Assembly: GCF_000337515.1 (NCBI RefSeq)
Contig: NZ_AOIQ01000021.1
Span: 241,834-305,833, forward strand
DNA from: Halovivax asiaticus JCM 14624
GTDB lineage: Archaea; Halobacteriota; Halobacteria; Halobacteriales; Natrialbaceae
Length of the DNA stretch: 64,000 bases
Reading direction: 5' to 3'
In this document: positions 1 through 7,429 of the stretch, in pieces
Layout: every line of letters starts with the position of its first letter
Position numbering within the stretch: position 1 is the stretch's first letter
Notes under the pieces: generated by a model
Told to the model about the DNA's origin: nothing
Database searches by the model: none
What the model saw: only the letters and a program-made list of their open reading frames with translations
Made by a program: the position numbers and the translations under genes

Positions 1-26
1 GATCAGATAGTGAGTTTGGGTACAAG

Positions 27-265
27 TTAGAAAAAGCCGCCTCCGAGGAAGCCTTCATCATCCCCGCCGAATTCTTCGGGCTCTTTTCCAAAGTTCTCTT
101 TCCGTTTGTGGACGAATACGACCGTTCGTGTACGTACTCTTCTTCGGGGATCCACGCGTCAACGAGGGTTACATCCTCATCGAATAACTGCCAATCTCCG
201 CTTATCATGGACTGACCCATATAATGGCGATTGGTTGAAGCTTTTTCGCGCACCAACTTCGACAT
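27..265 (-). pseudogene. Small acidic protein, apparently frame-disrupted
   Basis: Reading leftward from the ATG at 265, one frame gives a plausible acidic protein start (MSKLVREKASTN, later LVDAWIPEEEYVHE). Near position 118 the sensible reading moves to another frame that reads VVFVHKRKENFGKE, then an acidic glycine-rich tail ending FLGGGFF and a TAA at 27-29. Without the shift the first frame becomes Ser/Lys-rich and stays open to the window edge. One extra base would give a protein of about 79 residues. I do not recognise the family. It could be a decayed gene, a sequencing error, or a frame that continues past the edge. Confidence 0.35.
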
Positions 266-322
266 TTCCCACCGCGTGGAAAGGGTCAAAAGTGGTTCCG
301 CTACCCGGGACAATAGTGATGT

Positions 323-832
323 ATGACACTCGTTGTTCCCTTCGATGGCTCGGCGCTCGCTGAGGCGGCACTCGTCCGTGCCACGGAGTTCGGGAACGTC
401 TTCGACGAGGACGTCTTGGCGGTCAGTGTCATCCCGAAGGGGAACGCGGACTACGCGAGAGAACACGGCTGGATCGAACCCGACGAGGCGTTCGACATGA
501 CAGCTGTCGTTTCGACGATCCACAGGCAAGTGATCGAGGTGTGTCCAAGTGCCAACTTCCGGCACAAGGTCGTGAGTCGATACGCGCCCGCCGGCACGAT
601 CGCCCTTCGACTGCGGAACGTTGCGCGCGAGGAAGACGCGTCCATGGTCTTCATCGGCAGCGAAAACGCCGGCCGTCTCGTTGCTGCAGTGAGTAGCGTC
701 GGGCGAACTGTTGCCACCGACGAATCCTACGACGTCGTCATCGTTCGACACCGACGCCCGGCCAAAATTGCCAAACTCAGGGAGGTCTCGCCGCACAAGA
801 GCCCAAAATCTGACTTTTATCTTCCTGGCTAG
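323..832 (+). CDS. Universal stress protein (UspA family)
   Basis: 169 residues. The N-terminus MTLVVPFDGSALAEAAL is the first strand and helix of the USP fold, and the C-terminal half (MVFIGSENAGRL...SSVGRTVATDESYDVVIVRH) matches the usual final strand-helix-strand. The family motif G-2x-G-9x-G is only loosely kept (GSENAGRL), so ATP binding is uncertain. USP proteins are small cytoplasmic dimers linked to stress and to regulation of transporters. It stands alone, with no operon partner, and is one of four USP-type loci in the window. The ATG at 323 is the first in frame and begins exactly at the domain. Confidence 0.85.
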   Translation: MTLVVPFDGSALAEAALVRATEFGNVFDEDVLAVSVIPKGNADYAREHGWIEPDEAFDMTAVVSTIHRQVIEVCPSANFRHKVVSRYAPAGTIALRLRNVAREEDASMVFIGSENAGRLVAAVSSVGRTVATDESYDVVIVRHRRPAKIAKLREVSPHKSPKSDFYLPG

Positions 833-1260
833 CTCACGACTGTGCCGGAGCGGTATTTTCACGAGGTGGAACCGGCTGCTCGTGACCCTCTCAGTTTGGG
901 CTCGATCGGCACGATCGCGTTCGAGTGCGACATCTCCGTGACAGCGTCGAGCGACGCACTCGTCGCGTCGCTCACGGCTTCGCCGTTCGCTTTTTCGTGG
1001 CACAAAGCGCCGTGCGACGCTCCTCGCACGTTGTCGCTCGAAAAGTGGGTTGGGGCAGCGTTGAACAACGCCAAGACGTTCCGGCTCGCTCACTACGTTT
1101 GTTCACGGCTCCCGTCGGTCGCCGTTCGCTATCCGAGGCGGTCACTTCGTTCCCGCCTCGCGTTCACTCCCGGGCTGCGACTTGTCTCGTTCAACTCTTT
1201 TCACCCACGTTTCCGACGCGCAGACTCGTCACTCCATTCCTCGTTGGTGCGTCGGAAAAG
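833..1260. other. Gene-poor stretch with a copy of the tRNA-Val 3' end
   Basis: No convincing gene is seen on either strand. Positions 1040-1066 repeat, with one mismatch, the 27 bases at 1255-1281 that contain the 3' end of the neighbouring tRNA-Val and its flank (core AAAAGTGGGTTGGGGCAG). The two copies lie 215 bases apart in direct orientation. Such a repeat of a tRNA 3' end is what integration of an element at the tRNA would leave. The intervening 200 bases contain no recognisable gene, so at most a remnant is left. Confidence 0.5.
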
Positions 1261-1335
1261 TGGGTTGGGGCAGAGTTGAACTGCCGATCTCCTCCATGTC
1301 AAGGAGGTGTCATAACCAGACTAGACTACCAACCC
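1261..1335 (-). tRNA. tRNA-Val (GAC)
   Basis: Read on the minus strand from 1335 the sequence folds as a complete cloverleaf. The acceptor stem is GGGTTGG/CCAACCC with discriminator A at 1261, the anticodon stem is CCTCC/GGAGG around the loop TTGACAT, and the T arm is GGCAG/CTGCC with loop TTCAACT. The anticodon GAC is at 1298-1300 and decodes Val codons GUC/GUU. No intron and no encoded CCA are seen. Confidence 0.95.
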
Positions 1336-1484
1336 ATCTGGCCTGCGTTTCCCTGCACTCGATCGTAGCCCGCCCCCGTAATTGAAGGTTTCGAATCGAT
1401 CGACGGGCGTGGGTCGTTCGCACGGGGAGTTTGATCCCTGCCACTGCCGCTTCGGTGTCTCGATCGAGTCCACGCTCCGGTACG

Positions 1485-1510
1485 CTTAAGTTGGTGTACT
1501 CTTTTGTACA
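1485..1510 (+). promoter_or_regulatory. trp operon promoter and palindromic candidate operator
   Basis: A TATA-like CTTAAG (1485-1490) is followed by the inverted repeat TGTAC-N6-GTACA (1495-1510), 34 bases before the trpD ATG. The repeat would overlap the transcription start, a position suited to repression. The half site resembles the TGTACA TRP box bound by TrpY of Methanothermobacter (established knowledge). That a similar regulator acts here is inference. Confidence 0.45.
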
Positions 1511-1543
1511 TTGTAAGACAAAGACGTTCACCAGTGATTCCCT

Positions 1544-2548
1544 ATGCAGGCCCACGTCGAACGCGTCACGGACGGCATCGATCTCGATCAACGACAGGCG
1601 AGAGCGGCTGCGACGTCGCTCTTCGACGAAGCGACCGACGCCCAGATCGGCGCACTGCTGGCCGGATTGCGCGCGAAAGGCGAAACCGAGGCGGAGATCG
1701 CCGGATTTGCAGAAGGGATGCGTGAGGCCGCGCGCACGGTCAACCCGGACTGTGAAACACTCGTCGACACCTGCGGGACCGGTGGCGACGACTACGACAC
1801 GATCAACGTCTCCACGACGAGTGCGATCGTGGCCGCTGGCGCCGGGGTTCCGGTCGCTAAACACGGTAACGCCGCAGTCTCGTCGTCCTCCGGGAGCTCC
1901 GATGTCCTCCAGGAACTCGGCGTCGAGCTCCTGTCCGAGCCGGCCGCCGTGGAGGCGGCGATCGAACGCGACGGGATCGGCTACCTCCACGCGCCGGCGT
2001 TTCACCCGGCGATGAAGGCTGTCGCTGGCCCGCGGACGGAACTGTCCATGCGAACGATCTTCAACGTCCTCGGCCCGCTGACCAACCCTGCGGGGGCCAC
2101 CGCCCAGGTGATCGGCGTCTACGACCCGGACCTCGTCCCGGTCCTCGCGAACGCGCTCGCGCGGATGTCCGTCGAGCGTGCCCTCGTCGTCCACGGTGCG
2201 GGGACCGACGAGATCGCCATCCACGGCCCGACGCAGGTAGCGGAGGTGACCGGCGAGACCGTCTCGGAGTACTCACTCACGCCAGCCGATCTGGGTCTCG
2301 ACCGCCACGCGATCACCGACATCGAAGGCGGTTCGCCGGCGGAAAACGCCGCCGCCCTCGAAGGGATCGTCACCGGGGAGGTCACCGACGCGCGTCGCGA
2401 CGTCGTCCTCGCGAACGCCGGCGGGGCGATCTACGTCGCCGACGAGGCGTCGACACTCGGGGATGGCGTCGACCTGGCCCGCGAAGCGATCGAAACCGGT
2501 GGGGCCGCCGCGACACTCGACCGACTTCGCGGCGTACCCGCACGATGA
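1544..2548 (+). CDS. trpD: Anthranilate phosphoribosyltransferase
   Basis: 334 residues, normal length for TrpD. The enzyme transfers the phosphoribosyl group of PRPP to anthranilate, the second step of the tryptophan branch, in the cytoplasm. The hallmark DTCGTGGD motif is at about residues 75-82, followed by the TINVSTTSA and KHGNAAVSS stretches that bind PRPP and anthranilate, and NVLGPLTNPA at about residues 174-183. It is the first gene of trpDFEG and overlaps trpF by four bases (ATGA), implying translational coupling. The ATG at 1544 lies just after the promoter and candidate operator. Confidence 0.97.
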   Translation: MQAHVERVTDGIDLDQRQARAAATSLFDEATDAQIGALLAGLRAKGETEAEIAGFAEGMREAARTVNPDCETLVDTCGTGGDDYDTINVSTTSAIVAAGAGVPVAKHGNAAVSSSSGSSDVLQELGVELLSEPAAVEAAIERDGIGYLHAPAFHPAMKAVAGPRTELSMRTIFNVLGPLTNPAGATAQVIGVYDPDLVPVLANALARMSVERALVVHGAGTDEIAIHGPTQVAEVTGETVSEYSLTPADLGLDRHAITDIEGGSPAENAAALEGIVTGEVTDARRDVVLANAGGAIYVADEASTLGDGVDLAREAIETGGAAATLDRLRGVPAR

Positions 2549-3252
2549 CACCTGTCCACGGTGACGACGGCCCTGCGAAATCCACCGACGTCGTTCGGCG
2601 ACCGCGCGTCAAAATCTGTGGCCTGACTCGCCCGACTGACGTCGACGCGGCGGTCGCGGCGGGCGCCGATGCGGTCGGCTTCGTCTGTGACGTTCCGATC
2701 GAGACGCCGCGTGCGATCGACGCGGAGCGTGCAGCCGCGCTGGTCGACCGGACGCCACCGTTCGTCACGACCGTCCTCGTCACGATGGCGACCGATCTCG
2801 ATCGGCTCGAACAGTTCGCCGCCCACGTCGACCCGGACGCGATGCAGCTCCACGGCGAGCGGACTGACGAAGAACTCGCCTCGCTGGCGTCGTCCGTCCC
2901 CGTCGATCTCCTCCTCGCCGTCGACGCGGCAGCTGGCGACGTTCCCGCCCACTACGACGACCGGGCGGACGCCCTCGTGGTCGACTCTGCCACCGACTCC
3001 GGGGCGGGTGGCACCGGCGAGACCCACGACTGGCACGTGACCGCCGAGCGAGTGGCGACGCTCTCTTCACCCGTCGTCCTCGCCGGCGGGCTGACACCCG
3101 AAAACGTCGCCGATGCGGTTCGGATCGCAAACCCGTTCGCCGTCGACGTCTCGACGGGGGTCGAGGCGACCGGCGGCGTGAAGGACCATGACGCGATCGA
3201 CGATTTCATCGAGCAGGCCAAGATGGCCGCCGGCCGAACGGGGTGCCCATGA
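2545..3252 (+). CDS. trpF: Phosphoribosylanthranilate isomerase
   Basis: 235 residues forming a single TIM barrel. It isomerises N-(5'-phosphoribosyl)anthranilate to the 1-deoxyribulose form, the step after TrpD. The N-terminal VKICGLTRPTDVDAAV with the catalytic Cys is clear (about residues 23-38), the acid partner lies in the LVVDSATD region, and the C-terminal phosphate-binding segment reads LAGGLTPENV...FAVDVSTGVE. It overlaps trpD by 4 bases and trpE by 10 bases, so the four genes are one transcript. The N-terminal 20 residues are a haloarchaeal extension before the barrel. Confidence 0.95.
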   Translation: MTPVHGDDGPAKSTDVVRRPRVKICGLTRPTDVDAAVAAGADAVGFVCDVPIETPRAIDAERAAALVDRTPPFVTTVLVTMATDLDRLEQFAAHVDPDAMQLHGERTDEELASLASSVPVDLLLAVDAAAGDVPAHYDDRADALVVDSATDSGAGGTGETHDWHVTAERVATLSSPVVLAGGLTPENVADAVRIANPFAVDVSTGVEATGGVKDHDAIDDFIEQAKMAAGRTGCP

Positions 3253-4979
3253 CGGAGCCGCAACTCTCGCTCGACCGGGCATCGTTCGTCGACCTCGCCG
3301 AAGCCGCTGGGGAACGCCCGGTTATCGTTCGAACCGAGGCCGAACTCGACGTGGAGACGACGCCGATGGCGGCCTACGCAGCACTCTCGGGGCGGAGCGC
3401 GACTCCGATGGCGGCGAACGCGTCGGTCAGCGAGCGTGAAGATCGCTACGCCTTCCTGCTCGAGAGCGCGGAGAAGACGGCGTCGAGCGACCCGGACGGG
3501 GCGTTTCGGCCGACCGATGCGACGGGGGCGCGCCACGCCCGTTTTTCCTACGTCGGCTACGATCCGGACGCCGTCGTCACCGTCACGCCCGACGGCACGT
3601 CGGTCGAGGCGCTCTCGCCGGACGCTCCGGTCGAGCTGGTCGAAACCGACGCGTCGGGTGACGTCGTCGACGCGCTCAGAGCTGCCGTGCCGGACGTCAC
3701 CCTCGCCAACCCGCCCGCTCGCGACCGCCAGCACCTGGACGGCGGCCTCGTCGGCTTCCTCGCCTACGACGCGGTCTACGACCTTTGGCTGGACGACGTG
3801 GGCGTCGACCGACCGGAGTCGCCGGTGCCTGACGCCCAGTTTCTGTTGACGACGAAGACACTCGCTTTCGACGAACGAGATGGAACGCTCTCGCTCGTGT
3901 TCACGCCGATCGTCGAGGCCGACGACGACCCGGGTGCGATCTACGACAACCTGCGGCGTGAAGCGACGCGCGTCGCGGACACGCTCGCCGACGCCGAGGG
4001 GCCGAAGACGGGTGGGTTCGTCAGCACGGGCGAGCGCGCGGGCGATCGAGCAGACTACGAAGCGGTCGTCCAGCGGGTGAAAGCGCACGTCCTCGACGGC
4101 GACATTTACCAGGGCGTCGTCTCGCGTACTCGAGAGCTCGCCGGCGAGATCGATCCGCTCGCGCTGTACGAGTCGTTGCGCGAGTGCAACCCATCGCCGT
4201 ATATGTACCTGCTCGACCACGGCGACCGCACCGTCGTCGGCGCGAGCCCGGAGACGCTGGTGTCGGTCCACGACGAACGGGTCGAGGCGAACCCGATCGC
4301 GGGGACTTGCGACCGCGGGGCGACCCCGGTCGAGGATCGCCGCCTCGCGGGGGAACTACTCGCCGACGACAAGGAACGCGCCGAGCACACGATGCTGGTC
4401 GATCTGGCCCGCAACGACGTGCGCCGTGTCTCGGAGCCGGGGTCGGTTCGCGTCGAGGAGTTCATGACCGTCCGCAAGTACAGCCACGTCCAGCACATCG
4501 AGTCGACCGTGACGGGCGAACTCGCTTCAGGGGCCGACGCGTTCGACGCGACGCGGGCGACGTTTCCCGCCGGAACCCTCGCCGGGGCACCGAAAATCCG
4601 CGCGATGGAACTCATCCACGACCTCGAGGAGCGCCCGCGCGGCCTCTACGGCGGCGGCGTCGGCTACTACTCGTGGACCGGCGACGCCGATTTCGCGATC
4701 GCCATCCGGACGGCGACGATCGATCACGATGCGACGGTCCCCTCCGAACTCGATTCGGACCCGGAGCGTCGCCACGTGGACGACGGCGGTTGCGATCGAG
4801 TCACCGTTCGAGCCGGTGCCGGCCTCGTCGCCGACAGCGACCCGGCCTCGGAGTTCGAAGAGACCGAACAGAAGATGGGCGGCGTGCTGGAGGCGATCGA
4901 GCGGATCACGGCCGACCCGCCCGGCGACGAGTCGATCGCCACCGACTCCCCGGGCCGTTCGCTGGAGGCGAACCGATGA
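3243..4979 (+). CDS. trpE: Anthranilate synthase component I
   Basis: 578 residues. The chorismate-binding enzyme makes anthranilate from chorismate using ammonia supplied by TrpG. The C-terminal catalytic domain shows VSRTRELAG, SPYMYLLDHGD, GASPETLV, the NPIAGT(C)RG-like stretch reading NPIAGTCDRGATP, LVDLARNDVRRV and GAPKIRAMELI in family order. The N-terminal regulatory domain is present but carries a 15-20 residue low-similarity insert near residues 35-60. The start overlaps the trpF end by 10 bases. An insert rich in Asp and Arg (about residues 500-520) precedes the final VRAGAGLVADSDP motif. Confidence 0.95.
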   Translation: MPMTEPQLSLDRASFVDLAEAAGERPVIVRTEAELDVETTPMAAYAALSGRSATPMAANASVSEREDRYAFLLESAEKTASSDPDGAFRPTDATGARHARFSYVGYDPDAVVTVTPDGTSVEALSPDAPVELVETDASGDVVDALRAAVPDVTLANPPARDRQHLDGGLVGFLAYDAVYDLWLDDVGVDRPESPVPDAQFLLTTKTLAFDERDGTLSLVFTPIVEADDDPGAIYDNLRREATRVADTLADAEGPKTGGFVSTGERAGDRADYEAVVQRVKAHVLDGDIYQGVVSRTRELAGEIDPLALYESLRECNPSPYMYLLDHGDRTVVGASPETLVSVHDERVEANPIAGTCDRGATPVEDRRLAGELLADDKERAEHTMLVDLARNDVRRVSEPGSVRVEEFMTVRKYSHVQHIESTVTGELASGADAFDATRATFPAGTLAGAPKIRAMELIHDLEERPRGLYGGGVGYYSWTGDADFAIAIRTATIDHDATVPSELDSDPERRHVDDGGCDRVTVRAGAGLVADSDPASEFEETEQKMGGVLEAIERITADPPGDESIATDSPGRSLEANR

Positions 4980-5629
4980 GCGCGGCTGAGTCGTCAGAAT
5001 CGACCGCGGATTCGTCAGACCCGACGGGGGACTCGTCGAAATCGGTCGACGATCCGTCCATTCTCGTCGTCGACAATTACGATTCGTTCACGTACAACCT
5101 CGTCGAGTATCTGAGCGCTCACGCGGAGGTGACGGTCGTCACGAACACGGCCTCGCTCGAAACCATCCGCGATGCCGACCCGGACGGGATCGTCTGCAGT
5201 CCGGGGCCCGGCCACCCGGCGAACGACCGGGATGTGGGCGTCACCCGCGCCGTCCTCTCCGAATTGAGTCCGTCCACCCCGACCCTCGGCGTCTGTCTGG
5301 GGCTCGAGGCCGCCGTCTACGAGTACGGCGGGTCGGTCGGGCGGGCGCCCGAACCTGTCCACGGAAAGGCCTCGCCCGTCCACCACGACGGCGAGGGCGT
5401 GTTCGCCAGCCTCGAGCAGGCGTTTCCGGCGGGACGGTATCACTCGCTGGTCGCGACCACGGTGCCGTCGTGTTTCGCGGTGACGGCGACGACCGACCAC
5501 GACGGCGAGTCGCTCGTAATGGGCGTTCGCCACCGATCGTATCCACTCGAATGCGTCCAGTTTCACCCCGAGAGCGTCCTCACCGGTGTCGGTCACGCCC
5601 TCGTCGAGAACTTTGTGCGTTCCGTATAG
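4976..5629 (+). CDS. trpG: Anthranilate synthase component II (glutamine amidotransferase)
   Basis: 217 residues. A class I glutamine amidotransferase that hydrolyses glutamine and passes ammonia to TrpE. Visible motifs are ILVVDNYDSFTYNLVEYL, the oxyanion segment CSPGPGHP, the nucleophile Cys in LGVCLGLEA, and the His-Glu pair in QFHPESVLT. The usual GVCLGHQ reads GVCLGLE here; the Cys is kept. An acidic Ser/Asp-rich leader of about 33 residues precedes the domain. The ATG at 4976 overlaps the trpE stop (ATGA). Confidence 0.95.
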   Translation: MSAAESSESTADSSDPTGDSSKSVDDPSILVVDNYDSFTYNLVEYLSAHAEVTVVTNTASLETIRDADPDGIVCSPGPGHPANDRDVGVTRAVLSELSPSTPTLGVCLGLEAAVYEYGGSVGRAPEPVHGKASPVHHDGEGVFASLEQAFPAGRYHSLVATTVPSCFAVTATTDHDGESLVMGVRHRSYPLECVQFHPESVLTGVGHALVENFVRSV

Positions 5630-5695
5630 CCTGAGCGACGCGTCACGGGCTCCCTCGGCTGCGTATACCGTGGCTGCACCGGGCGGTTGGACGCC

Positions 5696-5890
5696 TCAAC
5701 CCAGGTAGCCGATGGCCATGAACGCGCCGAGGAGGATCGCGGCGATCACCGCGAGTCGAATCGCGAGGCTGACGGCGAACTTGACCACGGAGACCGTCGC
5801 GACGACGGCGACGATCGCGAGAACCCCGAAGAGTACCGGTGACTCCGTCGCGAGCGTCTGCGCGGGTTCGACGATCGGTGAGACGACCAT
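5696..5890 (-). CDS. Small two-helix membrane protein
   Basis: 64 residues with two adjacent hydrophobic segments (about residues 20-38 and 41-63: VLFGVLAIVAVVATVSVVKF and then IRLAVIAAILLGAFMAIGYL) and almost no soluble part. I do not recognise a named family, but the composition is that of an integral membrane microprotein and not of a shadow frame. It is convergent with trpG and divergent from the amidohydrolase. Function is unknown. Confidence 0.6.
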   Translation of the reverse strand: MVVSPIVEPAQTLATESPVLFGVLAIVAVVATVSVVKFAVSLAIRLAVIAAILLGAFMAIGYLG

Positions 5891-6063
5891 ACCCTACTAC
5901 TGACCGATATCGTCGTAATCGTTTCGGTCTGCGTGACGATTTCACCTCGGGGGTGCGGTGATTTCTGAGCTGGGGTTATCTGTATGGTCAACGAACGAGA
6001 TTGGACTGTGTGACGTCGGTCGAAACCGGATTGATTTACGTGGTTCGCGCCGAAGCGGGTGGT

Positions 6064-6942
6064 ATGACCCTGCCGACGGCACTCGAGAACGCGGACGGAC
6101 CGCGGGCGATCGACACGCACGCCCACCAGCCGACGAGCGAGTTCCTGCACGACGCTGGCGGGCAGATGATGCAAGACGCCGCCGATCGGTTCGGCGCCGA
6201 TCTGGAGACGGACACCTACGAGAACATGATCGCCGAGTACCGCGAGGCGGGCGTCGGTCGCACAGTTCTGCTCGGCTGGGACGCCGAGACGAACACGGGA
6301 AATCCGCCGGTACCCAACGACTACGTCGCCGAAGTGCGCGACGAGCACGACGACTTCTTCATCGGTTTCGGCTCCGTCGATCCGCTGAAGGACGATTGCG
6401 TCGAGGAAGCCATCCGGTGCGTGGAAGATCTGGACCTCTCCGGGTTCAAGTTCCAGCAGATCGCGCAGGGCTTCGATCCGTCCGACCCGGAACACGACGA
6501 ACTCTTCGCCACCATCGAGGACCTCGGCGTACCCGTCGTCTTCCACGGTGGAAACTCGACGTTGGGCGCGTGTTCGGCCGGTGGTCGCGGTCTCAAGATC
6601 AAGTACGGAAACCCGATGCTGATTGACGACGTGGCCGCGGAACACCCTGACCTGCAGATCCTTATCGCACACCCGGCGTTCCCGTGGGAGAAAGAACAAC
6701 TCGCCATCTGCCAGCAGAAGGGCAACGTCTACATGGATCTCTCGGGGTGGATGCCCCGCTACATCGACGAACAGGTCGTCCACTACGCGAAGAGCCTCCT
6801 CAAAGACAAGGTCATGTTCGGCACGGACTACCCGATGATCGAACCAGAGCCATGGCTCTCGCAGTTCGCCGAGCTCGATTTCTCCGAGGAGATCCAACGG
6901 AAACTCCTCTGGGAGAACGCCGAGGAGTTCTTCGGGTTGTAA
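6064..6942 (+). CDS. Amidohydrolase-2 family metal-dependent hydrolase
   Basis: 292 residues, a TIM-barrel protein of the amidohydrolase-2 family, which includes aminocarboxymuconate-semialdehyde-type decarboxylases and related hydrolases. Metal-binding features are visible: DTHAHQ near residue 17 (HxH), VVFHGG in the middle, LIAHPAFPW (His), and FGTDYPM near the C-terminus (Asp). The substrate cannot be told from the sequence. The ATG at 6064 is chosen because it is 13 residues before the HxH motif; the upstream in-frame codons are not conserved-looking. Monocistronic. Confidence 0.85.
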   Translation: MTLPTALENADGPRAIDTHAHQPTSEFLHDAGGQMMQDAADRFGADLETDTYENMIAEYREAGVGRTVLLGWDAETNTGNPPVPNDYVAEVRDEHDDFFIGFGSVDPLKDDCVEEAIRCVEDLDLSGFKFQQIAQGFDPSDPEHDELFATIEDLGVPVVFHGGNSTLGACSAGGRGLKIKYGNPMLIDDVAAEHPDLQILIAHPAFPWEKEQLAICQQKGNVYMDLSGWMPRYIDEQVVHYAKSLLKDKVMFGTDYPMIEPEPWLSQFAELDFSEEIQRKLLWENAEEFFGL

Positions 6943-7344
6943 CGATCACCGGCCAGCCCGTCGCTTGGTCGATCGGCATTGCCGTTAGTCGAAAGAGAAA
7001 TCCACTTGATGGAACCGAGATAGCCAGTCCGTGGTTCACTTTCACTTCGCTTTGAACACCGTTAAGAGTGATACCGTCCTACTTGAGGTCGAGGCGGAAC
7101 GTCGATGGGATGCGTTCGTACCCCGAACTGCACAGCGACAGCCTTACCAAACAAATTCACTTTCAGTACCTAAATCCTACTTGTGGAGTGGGTTTTGGAC
7201 GTTTGTCTCGGTTTGATGCCGACCGCGCCCCCTTTGTGCTTGGAGTGCCTATCACTAGGCGACATGCTACGTGGTTTCGCGGAATATTCTGTGTTACGTG
7301 ACATTCTTGAAATCGGTACATTAATAGAGTAGCTCATACACCAA
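6943..7344. other. Intergenic region ahead of nrdJ
   Basis: About 400 bases without a supported gene. The base composition is lower in GC than the neighbours. A TATA-like TTAATAG lies at 7321-7327 near its right end, about 35 bases before the mini-ORF at 7361, and is the likely promoter of the nrdJ transcript. Nothing else is recognised. Confidence 0.5.
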
Positions 7345-7360
7345 TTGGGCGTCTTCAACC

Positions 7361-7429
7361 ATGCAAGTGAGTACCCGGTCCGACTGTCGAAATGGCCCCC
7401 GGAGCCCCGAACGAGGTGTGCGCGCGTGA
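7361..7429 (+). CDS. Putative 22-residue leader ORF coupled to nrdJ
   Basis: An ATG at 7361 opens a 22-codon frame (MQVSTRSDC...RGVRA) whose TGA at 7427-7429 overlaps the GTG start of nrdJ at 7426 (GTGA), the same arrangement as coupled genes in an operon. It starts about 35 bases after the TATA-like box, so it would be the first ATG on a short-leader transcript. Whether it is translated is inference; a short frame like this can arise by chance in GC-rich DNA. Confidence 0.35.
   Translation: MQVSTRSDCRNGPRSPERGVRA

Noticed and set aside
1310-2224. Long open frame on the minus strand opposite trpD.
   Set aside because: It is Arg-rich, lacks any motif and mirrors the GC-rich third codon position of trpD, so it is a shadow.
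4184-4975. Extended N-terminus for trpG in the same frame.
   Set aside because: The upstream part is the Arg-rich shadow of trpE; the ATG at 4976 gives the normal amidotransferase length and overlaps the trpE stop.
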